This document shows, one piece after another, positions 33,791 through 43,021 of a stretch of DNA of 64,000 nt (position 1 is the first letter of the stretch; each line of letters starts with the position of its first letter). A program made the translations under genes and the position numbers. The notes under the pieces are model-generated. The model had not been told where the DNA came from, made no database searches, and worked only from the letters and a program-made list of their open reading frames with translations. This DNA comes from UMGS1590 sp900552455 (GTDB lineage Bacteria; Bacillota; Peptococcia; Peptococcales; Peptococcaceae): NCBI GenBank assembly GCA_963931105.1, contig OZ007004.1:1612001-1676000 (forward strand), read 5' to 3'.

Positions 33791-35515
33791 TTGAGCGATA
33801 CTTTCAAAAAAATGCTGAGTTATTACAAGCCCTACATGGGGATTTTTCTGGCGGATATGCTCTTTGCGACGCTGTCGGCAGCGGTGGCGCTGATCATTCC
33901 GTTGGTCGTGCGCTATGTGACGTCGACCCTGATCTACGAGCCGCGGGAGGTGATCCTGCAGCACACGGCGTATATCGCGGCGGGACTTTTGGTGCTCCTG
34001 ATCGTTGACTGCTACAGCCGATTTTTCATCGGCAACTATGGCCACGTCATGGGCGCGAAGATCGAGTACAACATGCGCGAGGAGGTCTTCGACCATCTGC
34101 AGAAGCTCTCGTTCTCGTTCTACGACGACGCAAAGGTTGGTCAGCTGATGAGCCGCGTCACCAACGACCTTTTCGACATCACCGAGCTTTTGCACCACGG
34201 ACCGGAGAACATCATTCTCTCGCTGCTCAAGATCATCGGCGCCTTCGTCATCCTCGTCAGCATCAATGTGCAGCTGGCGCTGGCGGCGTTTGTGATCCTG
34301 CCGATCATGTTCGTTTTCGCCCTCGTCCTGAACAGACGCATGCGCCGCGCGTCGCGCCGCAATCGCGAAAAGATCGCTGAGATCAACGCGCAGATCGAGG
34401 ACAATCTTGCCGGCATCCGCGTGGTCAAATCCTTCGCCAACGAGCAGGAGGAAAACCGCAAATTCTCCGTCGGCAATCAGGGATTTCTCGCTGCCAAGAA
34501 AAACAGCTACCATTACATGGGCACCTTCCAGGCGGGCGTCGGATTTTTCACGACGCTGATCCAGGTGAGCGTCATCATCACCGGCTGTGTGCTCATCGCG
34601 AACGGGCGCCTGGATATTCCGGATCTTGTGACCTTCCTGCTGTACATCAGCGTGTTCACCGAGCCGATCACGACCCTTGTCAATTTCACCGAGCAGTTTC
34701 AGAACGGCTACACTGGCTTCGAGCGTTTTCGCGAGCTCATGGATATCGAGCCGGACATTGAAGACAGCCCGAACGCCGTGCCGCTGGAAAATGTGCGCGG
34801 CGACATTCATTTCGACAATGTTTCCTTCCATTACAAAGAAAACGCCGAGGACGTTCTGCAGCACGTGAGCCTGGACGTTCCCGCCGGCAGCTATGTGGCG
34901 CTGGTTGGCTCGTCTGGTGCTGGCAAGACCACGCTCTGCTCGCTGATCCCGCGTTTCTACGACGTTTCCAGCGGACGCATCACCGTCGATGGCCACGACA
35001 TTCGCGAGGTCACGCTGAAGAGCCTGCGCGACAACATCGGCATCGTGCAGCAGGATGTCTATCTCTTCGCCGGCACGATCTACGAAAATATTCTCTACGG
35101 CCGCCCGGACGCCACGCCGGAGGAAGTCATTCAGGCTGCGAAAAACGCCAACGCCCACGATTTCATCATGGCCTTCCCGGATGGCTACGACACCGACATC
35201 GGCCAGCGCGGCATCAAGCTTTCCGGCGGTCAGAAGCAGCGGCTTTCCATCGCGCGCGTCTTCCTCAAGAATCCGCCAATCCTCATCTTTGACGAAGCCA
35301 CCTCCGCCCTCGACAACGAGAGCGAGCGCATCGTCCAGGAATCGCTGGAGAAGCTCGCTGAAAACCGCACCACCTTTGTCATCGCCCACCGCCTTTCGAC
35401 CATCCAGAACGCCGAGCGTATCCTCGTGCTCACCGAGGACGGCATCACCGAAAGTGGCACCCACGCTGAGCTGCTCGCGCAGGGCGGCGTCTACGCGCAT
35501 TTGTACAATACTTGA
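33791..35515 (+). CDS. ABC exporter, fused membrane and ATPase domains
   Basis: A 574-residue half-transporter with six helices (residues 1-310), the coupling-helix region and an ATPase: Walker A VGSSGAGKTT, Q-loop IVQQDVYLFAGT, signature LSGGQKQRLSIARV, Walker B ILIFDEATSALD, and H-loop IAHRLST. It resembles MsbA/BmrA-type lipid or drug exporters. TTG 33791 follows GGAGGATG; a TTG at 33776 would lie inside the terminator. It stands alone rather than as a heterodimer pair. An HD-domain gene follows 13 bases later. Confidence 0.92.
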   Translation: MSDTFKKMLSYYKPYMGIFLADMLFATLSAAVALIIPLVVRYVTSTLIYEPREVILQHTAYIAAGLLVLLIVDCYSRFFIGNYGHVMGAKIEYNMREEVFDHLQKLSFSFYDDAKVGQLMSRVTNDLFDITELLHHGPENIILSLLKIIGAFVILVSINVQLALAAFVILPIMFVFALVLNRRMRRASRRNREKIAEINAQIEDNLAGIRVVKSFANEQEENRKFSVGNQGFLAAKKNSYHYMGTFQAGVGFFTTLIQVSVIITGCVLIANGRLDIPDLVTFLLYISVFTEPITTLVNFTEQFQNGYTGFERFRELMDIEPDIEDSPNAVPLENVRGDIHFDNVSFHYKENAEDVLQHVSLDVPAGSYVALVGSSGAGKTTLCSLIPRFYDVSSGRITVDGHDIREVTLKSLRDNIGIVQQDVYLFAGTIYENILYGRPDATPEEVIQAAKNANAHDFIMAFPDGYDTDIGQRGIKLSGGQKQRLSIARVFLKNPPILIFDEATSALDNESERIVQESLEKLAENRTTFVIAHRLSTIQNAERILVLTEDGITESGTHAELLAQGGVYAHLYNT

Positions 35516-35527
35516 GGAGGTTTGCAG

Positions 35528-36037
35528 ATGAACGAGCAGATTCTCATCGACGACGTTTGTCGGCGTATGATCGCTTTTGATCGTGGCGATGCCAAACGCA
35601 TCCAACATTTTCTCAAGGTCCATGCCTATGCGCGGCTCATCGCCCACGGCGAAAAAGTCGACGCGAAAACCCAGCGCGTCATCGAGCTTGCCGCCCTCGT
35701 GCACGACATTGGCATCCATCCTGCCGAGGAAAAATACGGCCGCTGCGATGGCAAATTGCAGGAGAAGGAAGGACCCGCGCCAGCCCGCAAACTTTTGACA
35801 GAAGCAGGCGTGGGTGTCGGCGACATCGACCGCGTCACGTGGCTCGTCGCCCATCACCACAGCTACGACGCAGTGGACAGCAGCGATCACCAGATCCTCA
35901 TCGAAGCGGATTTCCTCGTCAATCTCTACGAGGATCCGGTCAGCGCCGACGCCATCCGCCACGCTTACGAAAAAATCTTCCGCACCGAAACTGGTCGAGC
36001 CCTCTGCCGCGCGACCTTTGGCTTGGAAGACGAGTGA
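35528..36037 (+). CDS. HD-domain phosphohydrolase family protein
   Basis: A 169-residue metal-dependent hydrolase homologue. H at HFLKVHAYARLI, HDIGIHPAEEKYG (the HD pair) and VAHHHSYD supply the metal ligands. Substrate unknown; similar small HD proteins are annotated as nucleotide phosphohydrolases. ATG 35528 follows GAGGAGG and lies 13 bases after the exporter, so the two are co-transcribed. Confidence 0.85.
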   Translation: MNEQILIDDVCRRMIAFDRGDAKRIQHFLKVHAYARLIAHGEKVDAKTQRVIELAALVHDIGIHPAEEKYGRCDGKLQEKEGPAPARKLLTEAGVGVGDIDRVTWLVAHHHSYDAVDSSDHQILIEADFLVNLYEDPVSADAIRHAYEKIFRTETGRALCRATFGLEDE

Positions 36038-36044
36038 ACACAAA

Positions 36045-36086
36045 ACGGGCGACCATCTCGCGAAAGATGGTCGCCCGTTGTCGTTT
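36045..36086 (+). terminator. Terminator after the HD-domain gene
   Basis: ACGGGCGACCATCT pairs with AGATGGTCGCCCGT, followed by TGTCGTTTT. Confidence 0.85.
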
Positions 36087-36184
36087 TATGCGCTGGCATT
36101 TTGCTCAGCGATATAGCCGTTAGAGTATCGGCGCGTTGAGATGTCAGAGCCTCGTGGATTCATCCTCCAGCGCCAGAGGATAAC

Positions 36185-36227
36185 AAACGCCTTGCATGGA
36201 CACAATTTGGTGTCGGTGTAAGGCGTT
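36185..36227 (-). terminator. Probable terminator of the toxin-antitoxin operon
   Basis: A long stem, AACGCCTT...GACAC with GTGTC...AAGGCGTT, lies just beyond the toxin stop on the minus strand. The T-run is poor. Confidence 0.5.
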
Positions 36228-36230
36228 GAT

Positions 36231-36647
36231 TTATTTAGCGAGTTTGGCGAGACAGTCTTCCGGCGAGAGAATAGGAATATCTGCCTGCGCATAATCTTTG
36301 AGATTACGTGTGACGATACAATCTGCGGCGATGCGTTTTGCAGTTTCAACCATGATGGCATCTTCGTAATCGCTCATTTTGGAAGCGAGCGCACGCTCGC
36401 AATCTGCTGCGCAGGTATCGGCAACGGCGAACAATGAAAACAGTGTGGACAGATGTTTTCGCACGGTCGTTTCATTGTGAATGCTTCGGCGGATGATGTA
36501 GTGGATATCTGTGAGCGATTTTGCAGTGAGCACACCAGTCAGTTTGTTGTCTGATACGGCGTGAAGGATATCGTTTGCAGCGTGACAGAATGGTTCGCGC
36601 TGTTGGAGAATATCGATGATGATGCAGGTGTCGATCAATGCTTTCAT
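36231..36647 (-). CDS. vapC: PIN-domain toxin (VapC family)
   Basis: A 138-residue PIN-domain ribonuclease. The first acidic residue is in MKALIDTCIIIDIL, and the later acids lie in SDYEDAIMVETA and VTRNLKDY. VapC toxins cleave tRNA or rRNA and are held by a paired antitoxin. The start overlaps the antitoxin gene by four bases, so translation is coupled. Possible alternatives are other PIN-domain nucleases, but the partner gene supports VapC. Confidence 0.85.
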   Translation of the reverse strand: MKALIDTCIIIDILQQREPFCHAANDILHAVSDNKLTGVLTAKSLTDIHYIIRRSIHNETTVRKHLSTLFSLFAVADTCAADCERALASKMSDYEDAIMVETAKRIAADCIVTRNLKDYAQADIPILSPEDCLAKLAK

Positions 36648-36859
36648 AATTTCTGCGCCCTTTCTTCGCGGGCTTCTTCGAGGGTGATATCTGCGGGGAT
36701 GATGCCGAGCAGGGAATCTGCCATTTTCCGACGATCGGAGGTTGGGCTGGTGAGTTTTGCGATCGTTTTCCCGTTGCGCGTGATGTAGATGTCTTCGTAT
36801 TCAGCGAGCGCCAGATATTTTCCGAGGTTGAGTTCTAATTCTGTGGCGGTGATGGACAT
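36644..36859 (-). CDS. Antitoxin of the Phd/YefM family
   Basis: A 71-residue DNA-binding antitoxin. MSITATELELNLGKYLALAEYEDIYITRNGKTIAKLTSP is the typical Phd/YefM dimer domain, and the C-terminal part should wrap the toxin. AAAGGAGG precedes the ATG. It is the first gene of the unit, whose promoter is at 36894-36922; such antitoxins usually repress their own promoter. Confidence 0.85.
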   Translation of the reverse strand: MSITATELELNLGKYLALAEYEDIYITRNGKTIAKLTSPTSDRRKMADSLLGIIPADITLEEAREERAQKL

Positions 36860-36893
36860 GGATGATTCCTCCTTTCAGCCTTTCTATAAGAAA

Positions 36894-36922
36894 ATTATAA
36901 CAAAGGCGAACGATGCGTTCAA
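36894..36922 (-). promoter_or_regulatory. Promoter of the toxin-antitoxin operon
   Basis: On the minus strand TTGAAC and TATAAT are 17 bases apart. Confidence 0.8.
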
Positions 36923-37011
36923 GAAAATCGTGCGAGGGTTGCGCACGAAAATCCTTGCGCTGCGGGCGTGGATGCGGTAGGCTGGTGGAAAACGAAAGGA
37001 TGGGATGAACG

Positions 37012-37554
37012 ATGAATTTCAGAGACTTGGTCATAAAGCGTCGCAGCAGACGTGTGTATACGGGGGCGCGGATCGCTGACGATGCGCTGTCGCAGATCAT
37101 CGAGGCTGGGCTGCTTGCGCCGACGGGGCGCAATCTGCATCCGGCGGAGGTGATCGTTGTGCGCGAGAAAGAAATGCTGGAGCGACTATCCCACGCGAAG
37201 ACGGGCGGCTCGGCGCTCGTCGCAAGCGCGGACGCGGCGCTGGTGGTTGTGGGTGACACGACGCGCTCGGACACCTGGGTGGAGGATTGCTCGATCATGA
37301 TGGCCTACATGCAGCTGGCGGCAGAGGAGCTGGGAATCGGCAACTGCTGGGTGCAGATCCGCAGCCGTCAGTCGCAGACGCTTCTGGCGAACGGCGAAAA
37401 TCTGCCGTCGAACGCGTTTGTGCGCGAAGCGCTGGAGATTCCGGAAGCGTACGATGTGCTGGCGATCCTGGCGCTCGGCGAAAGCGAGGAGACGCGCGCG
37501 CCGCACACGGCGGAGGATCTCGACTGGAGCCATGTGCACGACGAGCGCTTCTGA
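37012..37554 (+). CDS. Nitroreductase family flavoprotein
   Basis: A 180-residue FMN-dependent oxidoreductase. FRDLVIKRRSRRVYTG (FMN phosphate arginines), GLLAPTGRNLHPAEVIVV and GIGNCWVQIRSR fit the family. The physiological substrate is unknown. The ATG follows AAAGGATGG. TTGCGC (36955) and TAGGCT (36978) could serve as a promoter. It stands alone. Confidence 0.88.
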   Translation: MNFRDLVIKRRSRRVYTGARIADDALSQIIEAGLLAPTGRNLHPAEVIVVREKEMLERLSHAKTGGSALVASADAALVVVGDTTRSDTWVEDCSIMMAYMQLAAEELGIGNCWVQIRSRQSQTLLANGENLPSNAFVREALEIPEAYDVLAILALGESEETRAPHTAEDLDWSHVHDERF

Positions 37555-37586
37555 GCGTTTGCAGCGCGCAACAATCGCCCGTTTCA

Positions 37587-37615
37587 TTGAAATGCGTGCC
37601 GATTCATGCTATAGT
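37587..37615 (+). promoter_or_regulatory. Promoter of the CNNM/CorC gene
   Basis: TTGAAA and TATAGT are 17 bases apart. Confidence 0.8.
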
Positions 37616-37667
37616 ATAAGATAACCTGATAAAATCCTATTAAGAAAGCAGAGTTGATCTTTTATTT

Positions 37668-38930
37668 ATGGACAGTAGTTTGATAGGCATGACCGTTGCC
37701 ATTGTGATCCTTGTGATGTGCTCGGCGTATTTTTCCGCCACGGAGACGGCGTTCACCTCGCTCAACACGATCCGCATGAAAACCTGGGCGGAAAACGGCG
37801 ACAAGCGCGCTGCGCGGGCGCTGGCTGTGGGCGAGGATTATGACAAGCTGCTCTCGAGCATTCTCATCGGCAACAACATTGTCAACATCACGGCGACGAC
37901 GATCTCCACCCTGCTCTTCACGAAAATCTTTGTGACCTACGGGGCCACGATCTCGACGGTTGTGATCACGATCGTGGTGCTGATCTTTGGCGAGATCTCG
38001 CCAAAAAGCGTGGCCAAGGAATTTCCAGAGCGCTTCGCGATGTTTTCGGCGCCGATCCTGCGCGTGATCATTCTTGTGCTGACGCCGTTGAATTTCCTTT
38101 TCAGCATGTGGAAGAAGCTGCTCTCGAAGATCTTCAAGCCTTCCGGCGACGACGGCATCACTGAAGAAGAACTGATGGGCATTGTCGACCAGGCTGAGAG
38201 CGAAGGCGGACTGGACGCCCACGAGGGCGATCTCATCCGTGCCTCGATCGAGTTCAACGAGCTGGATGTGTCGGATATTCTGACGCCGCGCGTGGATCTT
38301 GTCGCTGTCGACGAGGAATCGACGATGCAGGAGGTTGGCGCGCTTTTCGTGGAAAACGGCTATTCGCGTCTGCCGGTTTACCATGAAACGATCGACAACA
38401 TCATCGGCGTCATTCACCAGAAGGATTTCTACAAGGCGCGCGTGCGCGGTGAGGATCGTCTGGCGATGATCAAATCGCCGGTTGTCTACACGACGCCGAA
38501 CACGAAGATCTTCAAGCTGCTGCGCATCCTGCAGATGAACAAGGTGCACATGGCTGTGGTCGTCGACGAATACGGCGGCACGGAAGGGATCGTGACGCTG
38601 GAGGATATCCTCGAAGAGCTCGTCGGCGAGATCTGGGACGAACACGACGAGGTCACAGAATTTCTCCACAAGCAGCCGGACGGCAGCTACAACATTGACT
38701 GTACCACCGACCTTGACGATATGTACGATCTCTTTGAGATCAAGGGCGAGTGCGAGGCGTCCACGGTTTCCGGCTGGGTGCTGGAGCAGATCGACCGCAT
38801 TCCAAAGCAGGGCGATCATTTCATCGCCGAAGGGCTGGAGGTCACTGTCACTGCTGTGGACAACCGCCGCGTCATGGAGATCAATGTCAAGCCAGTTCCG
38901 CAGGAGAAAGCGGAATCTGACGACGAATAA
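37668..38930 (+). CDS. CNNM/HlyC-CorC family membrane protein
   Basis: A 420-residue protein with an N-terminal DUF21 domain (four helices, CSAYFSATETAFTSLN), a CBS pair (about residues 200-330, DILTPRVDLVAVDEEST and VHMAVVVDEYGGTEGIVTLEDILEELVGEIWDEHD) and a C-terminal CorC_HlyC domain. Members are linked to Mg2+ or other divalent cation transport; the hemolysin name is historical. It is flanked by a good promoter and a terminator. Confidence 0.92.
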   Translation: MDSSLIGMTVAIVILVMCSAYFSATETAFTSLNTIRMKTWAENGDKRAARALAVGEDYDKLLSSILIGNNIVNITATTISTLLFTKIFVTYGATISTVVITIVVLIFGEISPKSVAKEFPERFAMFSAPILRVIILVLTPLNFLFSMWKKLLSKIFKPSGDDGITEEELMGIVDQAESEGGLDAHEGDLIRASIEFNELDVSDILTPRVDLVAVDEESTMQEVGALFVENGYSRLPVYHETIDNIIGVIHQKDFYKARVRGEDRLAMIKSPVVYTTPNTKIFKLLRILQMNKVHMAVVVDEYGGTEGIVTLEDILEELVGEIWDEHDEVTEFLHKQPDGSYNIDCTTDLDDMYDLFEIKGECEASTVSGWVLEQIDRIPKQGDHFIAEGLEVTVTAVDNRRVMEINVKPVPQEKAESDDE

Positions 38931-38936
38931 TCACAC

Positions 38937-38972
38937 ATCGCCACCTGCTGACAACAGCGGTGGCGATTTTCA
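38937..38972 (+). terminator. Terminator after the CNNM/CorC gene
   Basis: ATCGCCACC-TGCTG pairs with CAGC-GGTGGCGAT, followed by TTTT. Confidence 0.88.
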
Positions 38973-39028
38973 TGCAGCGCGTGCATCACAGTGCGCGAAA
39001 ATTGTTCGCTGTATAAGGCTTTTTGTTT

Positions 39029-39056
39029 TTGCATTTACACAGACTTGTGGTAAAAT
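39029..39056 (+). promoter_or_regulatory. Promoter of the PutP-like gene
   Basis: TTGCAT and TAAAAT are 16 bases apart, with TGG before the -10 (extended type). Confidence 0.65.
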
Positions 39057-39132
39057 ATACATAATGCGTCGCTTTAGCGCGGCGCAGGAGACTAACAGAT
39101 GATCGCTATCATCAGAAAGGGAGACATATCAC

Positions 39133-40677
39133 ATGCATACAGGTTCTATCATTGTATTGATAACGATCTTCGTGTATCTCGTTGGCATGGTTTTGATCGG
39201 TGTCTATTACGGCAAGCGCAACAGCTCCACCTCTGAGTTTTATCTCGGTGGCCGCACGCTCGGGCCATATGTCACCGCGATGAGTGCCGAAGCATCGGAC
39301 ATGTCCAGTTATCTGCTCATGGGGATTCCGGGGCTGGCGTATCTGTCAGGGATGGCACACGCTGGCTGGACCATCGCCGGGCTTGCCATCGGGACGTATT
39401 TTAACTGGCTTTTTACTGCGCAGCGTCTGCGCCGTTACACCCACATTACGGACTCTTTCACATTCCCACAGTTTTTATCGCACCGTTTCCACGAGGAGAA
39501 AAATGTGCTCGCTGCAATCGGCGCGGTCGTCATCGTTATTTTCTTCGTGCCATACACGGCGTCCGGCTTTGCGGCCTGCGGCAAGGTGTTCTCGACGCTG
39601 TTGGGCCTTGACTACACTGTGACGATGGTCGTTTCGGCAATCGTCATCGTCAGCTACATTGCCATCGGCGGGTTCCTGGCGGTGTCGATGACGGACTTTA
39701 TCCAGAGCATCATCATGTCGGTGGCGATCTTCTTCGTCGTCGGTTTCGCAGTTGTGAATGCCGGCGGGGTGGATATCATTCTCGACAATGCACGCGCGCT
39801 GCCGGGGTATCTGTCGGCGACGCTTTCCTACGATCCAACGACGGACAGCTCGACGAGTTTTGGCCTGCTTTCGATCATCACGACGCTCTCCTGGGGGCTG
39901 GGCTATTTCGGGATGCCGCACATTCTCCTGCGCTTTATGGCCATCGAGGATGAGCAGAAGCTCAAGGTTTCCCGCCGCGTCGGCACTGGCTGGGTCATTC
40001 TCGCAATGGCGCTGGCTGTCTGCATCGGTATCGCTGGCCACACGCTGAGCCTTGAAGGCGTCATTCCGATGCTCGAAGGCTCTGCTTCGGAAAACATCCT
40101 GATCGAGATCGCCAATCTGCTCTCTGGCTTTGGCGTGCTCGCAGCGATCATGGGCGGGATCGTTATCTCCGGTATCCTCGCCAGCACGATGTCCACGGCG
40201 TCGTCCCAGCTTCTGGCGGCGGCGAGCAGCGTGAGCCAGGATATTGTGCAGGAAACCTTTCACATCCGTCTCACAGACAAGCAGAGCATTGGTCTTGCGC
40301 GTCTCACGGTTGTGCTGATCTCTGTGCTCGGTATCATCATCGCGCGCAATCCGGACAGCTCCGTTTTCCAGATCGTTTCCTTCGCCTGGGCAGGCTTCGG
40401 CGCCAGCTTTGGTCCGCTGATCATCTGCGCCCTCTACTGGAAGCGCACCACCTGGCAGGGCGGTCTTGCCGGGATGATCGTCGGTGGGGCGATGGTCTTC
40501 ATCTGGAAATACCTGATCGCGCCAATGGGCGGCGTCTTCGCTGTCTACGAGCTCCTGCCAGCCTTCCTGCTGAGTCTGGCTGCGATCGTTCTGGTCAGCC
40601 TGGCGACAAAAGCACCGGATCAAACCATCGTCAAAGAGTTTGAAACTGCTGCCGCTTACGATAAACCATTACATTGA
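39133..40677 (+). CDS. putP: Sodium/proline symporter (PutP family)
   Basis: A 514-residue sodium:solute symporter. Helix 2 contains GGRTLGPYVTAMSAEASDMSSYLLMGIPG, the PutP Na+/proline signature, and SGILASTMSTASSQLLAAASS holds the conserved Ser/Thr of the second Na+ site. About 13 helices are visible. AAAGGGAG precedes the ATG. It forms a single-gene unit with its own terminator. Proline is the likely substrate by similarity. Confidence 0.92.
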   Translation: MHTGSIIVLITIFVYLVGMVLIGVYYGKRNSSTSEFYLGGRTLGPYVTAMSAEASDMSSYLLMGIPGLAYLSGMAHAGWTIAGLAIGTYFNWLFTAQRLRRYTHITDSFTFPQFLSHRFHEEKNVLAAIGAVVIVIFFVPYTASGFAACGKVFSTLLGLDYTVTMVVSAIVIVSYIAIGGFLAVSMTDFIQSIIMSVAIFFVVGFAVVNAGGVDIILDNARALPGYLSATLSYDPTTDSSTSFGLLSIITTLSWGLGYFGMPHILLRFMAIEDEQKLKVSRRVGTGWVILAMALAVCIGIAGHTLSLEGVIPMLEGSASENILIEIANLLSGFGVLAAIMGGIVISGILASTMSTASSQLLAAASSVSQDIVQETFHIRLTDKQSIGLARLTVVLISVLGIIIARNPDSSVFQIVSFAWAGFGASFGPLIICALYWKRTTWQGGLAGMIVGGAMVFIWKYLIAPMGGVFAVYELLPAFLLSLAAIVLVSLATKAPDQTIVKEFETAAAYDKPLH

Positions 40678-40685
40678 TCACCTAT

Positions 40686-40720
40686 ACACGACAATCTCTC
40701 CGGAGGTTGTCGTATTTTTT
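40686..40720 (+). terminator. Terminator after the PutP-like gene
   Basis: ACGACAATCTC pairs with GAGGTTGTCGT, followed by ATTTTTT. Confidence 0.88.
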
Positions 40721-40782
40721 GTGCGCGCAGGGCAAGGCTTTTCGTTATATCACGGAACATCCTTACAAGTGTGAATTGTGGA

Positions 40783-40838
40783 ATATGCATAAGCGAAATT
40801 TATATATTATATGCAAAATCGCTGATCAAATCTATAAT
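40783..40838 (+). promoter_or_regulatory. Promoter region of the phosphodiesterase operon
   Basis: TATAAT is at 40833-40838 without a good -35. Two direct repeats, ATATGCA at 40783-40789 and at 40809-40815, continue as AAGCG and AAATCG. An activator such as the LysR protein at 45809-46741 could bind here, but this is a guess. Confidence 0.45.
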
Positions 40839-40878
40839 GAAACCACAATCAAACATTACCTGAAAAGGAGCGAGTTCA

Positions 40879-42924
40879 ATGAGTAAAAGAAGAGCTATGT
40901 TATTGGGGCTGGATGGTGCAGATCCCGTCGTCGTGAAACGCATGATCGCTGAAGGCAGACTGCCAAACCTCAAAAAGATCATGGACGAAGGGGCGCACAC
41001 AGAAAATCTGGATATGCTGGGCGTGTTTCCAACGGTCACACCTCCAAACTGGACCACTCTGGCAACGGGAAACTATCCAATCACCCACGGAATCACCTGC
41101 TTCCAGAATTCAACAGAAGGTCGCCTGGGCATCAGTGAAATGAACTGGGATTCCCGCCGCATCGAATCCGAACTGATCTGGGAAGCGTTCGAAGACGAAG
41201 GCAAGCGCTGCATCATGTTCAACTACTGCCAGGCATGGCCAAACCGCGTGAAGGGCAGCAAAAATATCTTTGTTGACGGCACCGGGATGGTACCATTTCT
41301 GCGTTCTTCCGCAGAATTCCAGAAATACGTCTATCTCGATGAAAGCATCGAAGAACTAAAGGAAATTCCACACAACGTGCGTCAGAGTTCCGGCGACTGC
41401 GTGGTTTACGGTGATCAGGCAGAAAAGATGGACAAGGTCGCCTCCGAAGATCTGGAATCGCAGGCAGCCGGCTATCATTTTCAGGCCGGTGAATTCGACG
41501 AATCCACACCAATGCTGGAAGCCCCATCCTACGTCATGATGGACGAAAGCGTTGAAGAAGCAGCGAACGGCGACGTCATCGACCGCCTCTACAGTCCGCT
41601 GAAAGAAGCGAAAAACTGGGGCTTTGAGGTGCCTGAAGATGCAAAAGAAGGGGTTTATGTCTTCAACAACGGCCTGCTGCGCAGACCAGTGCTTGTGGTG
41701 ACCAACGAGCAGGGCGTTTACGATACCATCAGACTCTATAAAAACAAACGCACCGAGCAGCCTCTCGGCGAAGCAAAGGTTGATGAATGGTCCGACTGGA
41801 TTTACGACCTGATCGTTGACGAAGATGAAGACAAACACATTGCCTATAAAATCCGAGTCGTTGATGTTGAAGCAGATGGCAGCAAAGCCAGCTTCTACGT
41901 GTCCCACGCCATCAACCTTGACAACCACACCTACCTGTATCCGCAGTCTCTCGGCGATGAACTGTTCAGCAAGATTGGCCCAATGATGTATTTTGGCACC
42001 TTCTATCGCCACACGGATGTCGGTGACAAAGTCGTCGTCGAAACCTGGGAACAGAATCACAAATGGCAAGCGGAAGCGACCAAATACCTGCTCGACAAAT
42101 ATGACGACTGGCAGCTGTATTACATCCATCTCCACAGCATCGATCTTGTGAACCACTGGTACATTAACCAGGCCATCCCAGGTTCTCATCCGGACTGGCA
42201 GCGTCACAAAGCAGCCATCGAACGCGTTTATGAAATCAACGACGCCTTCATCGGCGAAATGCTGGAATACCTAGACGATAACACCTCTATCTTCATCGTT
42301 TCCGACCACGGTGCCACCCCACGTTCCGTAGGTTATGACAATCCTGGTATCGGCGAGCTGTCGGGTATCAACTGCAAGGTGATGAGCGAACTGGGCTACA
42401 CCAAGGTCAACGCCATCGATGCTGAAAAAGGGCTGTGGGAAATCGACTGGAGCCAGACGAAAGCGGTCAACAACAGAACCAGCTACATCAACATTAACCT
42501 GAAAGGCCGGGAACCACAGGGTATCGTGGAGCCGGAAGAATACGATGCACTCGTGCAGCAGATCATCAGCGATCTGTACGATTACAGAGACCCTGTGCAT
42601 GGTGAACGTGTTGTCGCTTTCGCCATGACGAAAGAAGAAATGCCATCCCTCGGTGTTGGTGGTGTGCATGCCGGCGATATATTCTTCCAGTTGCGGCCGG
42701 ATTTCCAGCTTGAACATGCGAACTGCCCAAATGATGTCACAAACAATGGCTATTCTGTTGGTTGTGTGTTTATGATGGTGGGCGCCGGTGTGGAGAAAAC
42801 AACATTGACACGAACAGTGCGCAATGTGGACGTTGTTCCAACCATCTGCCATCTAGTCGGCAATAGAATGCCAAAAGATGTGGAAGGTGGCGTGATTTAT
42901 CAGGCTTTGACTGAGACGAAATAA
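40879..42924 (+). CDS. Alkaline-phosphatase-superfamily phosphodiesterase
   Basis: A 681-residue cytoplasmic protein (no signal peptide) of the type I phosphodiesterase/nucleotide pyrophosphatase group. Metal ligands and nucleophile are in LLGLDGADP and TVTPPNWTTLATGNYPITHG (Thr nucleophile); later ligands in HSIDLVNHW and IVSDHGATP, and VGGVHAGDIFF. A large insertion (residues about 180-400) separates the catalytic halves. Substrate unknown; nucleotides, phosphodiesters or phosphonates are possible. AAAGGAG precedes the ATG. First gene of a four-gene unit with an SLC13 permease, suggesting uptake and breakdown of one compound. Confidence 0.85.
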   Translation: MSKRRAMLLGLDGADPVVVKRMIAEGRLPNLKKIMDEGAHTENLDMLGVFPTVTPPNWTTLATGNYPITHGITCFQNSTEGRLGISEMNWDSRRIESELIWEAFEDEGKRCIMFNYCQAWPNRVKGSKNIFVDGTGMVPFLRSSAEFQKYVYLDESIEELKEIPHNVRQSSGDCVVYGDQAEKMDKVASEDLESQAAGYHFQAGEFDESTPMLEAPSYVMMDESVEEAANGDVIDRLYSPLKEAKNWGFEVPEDAKEGVYVFNNGLLRRPVLVVTNEQGVYDTIRLYKNKRTEQPLGEAKVDEWSDWIYDLIVDEDEDKHIAYKIRVVDVEADGSKASFYVSHAINLDNHTYLYPQSLGDELFSKIGPMMYFGTFYRHTDVGDKVVVETWEQNHKWQAEATKYLLDKYDDWQLYYIHLHSIDLVNHWYINQAIPGSHPDWQRHKAAIERVYEINDAFIGEMLEYLDDNTSIFIVSDHGATPRSVGYDNPGIGELSGINCKVMSELGYTKVNAIDAEKGLWEIDWSQTKAVNNRTSYININLKGREPQGIVEPEEYDALVQQIISDLYDYRDPVHGERVVAFAMTKEEMPSLGVGGVHAGDIFFQLRPDFQLEHANCPNDVTNNGYSVGCVFMMVGAGVEKTTLTRTVRNVDVVPTICHLVGNRMPKDVEGGVIYQALTETK

Positions 42925-42943
42925 TGTAAAATGGATGGGCTAA

Positions 42944-42979
42944 GCTTTTTCTTCTGACCTTGCCGTCAGAAGAAAAAGC
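42944..42979 (+). other. 15-bp intercistronic hairpin
   Basis: GCTTTTTCTTCTGAC and GTCAGAAGAAAAAGC pair perfectly around CTTGCC. There is no T-run, so it is more likely to stabilise or direct processing of the mRNA than to end it. Confidence 0.85.
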
Positions 42980-43021
42980 CGGCACCATCTCCTGACGAGA
43001 TAATGAGAAAAGGTGAACGTT

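Noticed and set aside
33671..36043. 790-codon open frame on the minus strand
   Set aside because: Antisense shadow of the ABC exporter and HD-domain genes, with no recognisable domain.
40674..40886. 70-codon plus-strand ORF between putP and the phosphodiesterase gene
   Set aside because: It crosses a terminator and the promoter region and has no ribosome site or family.
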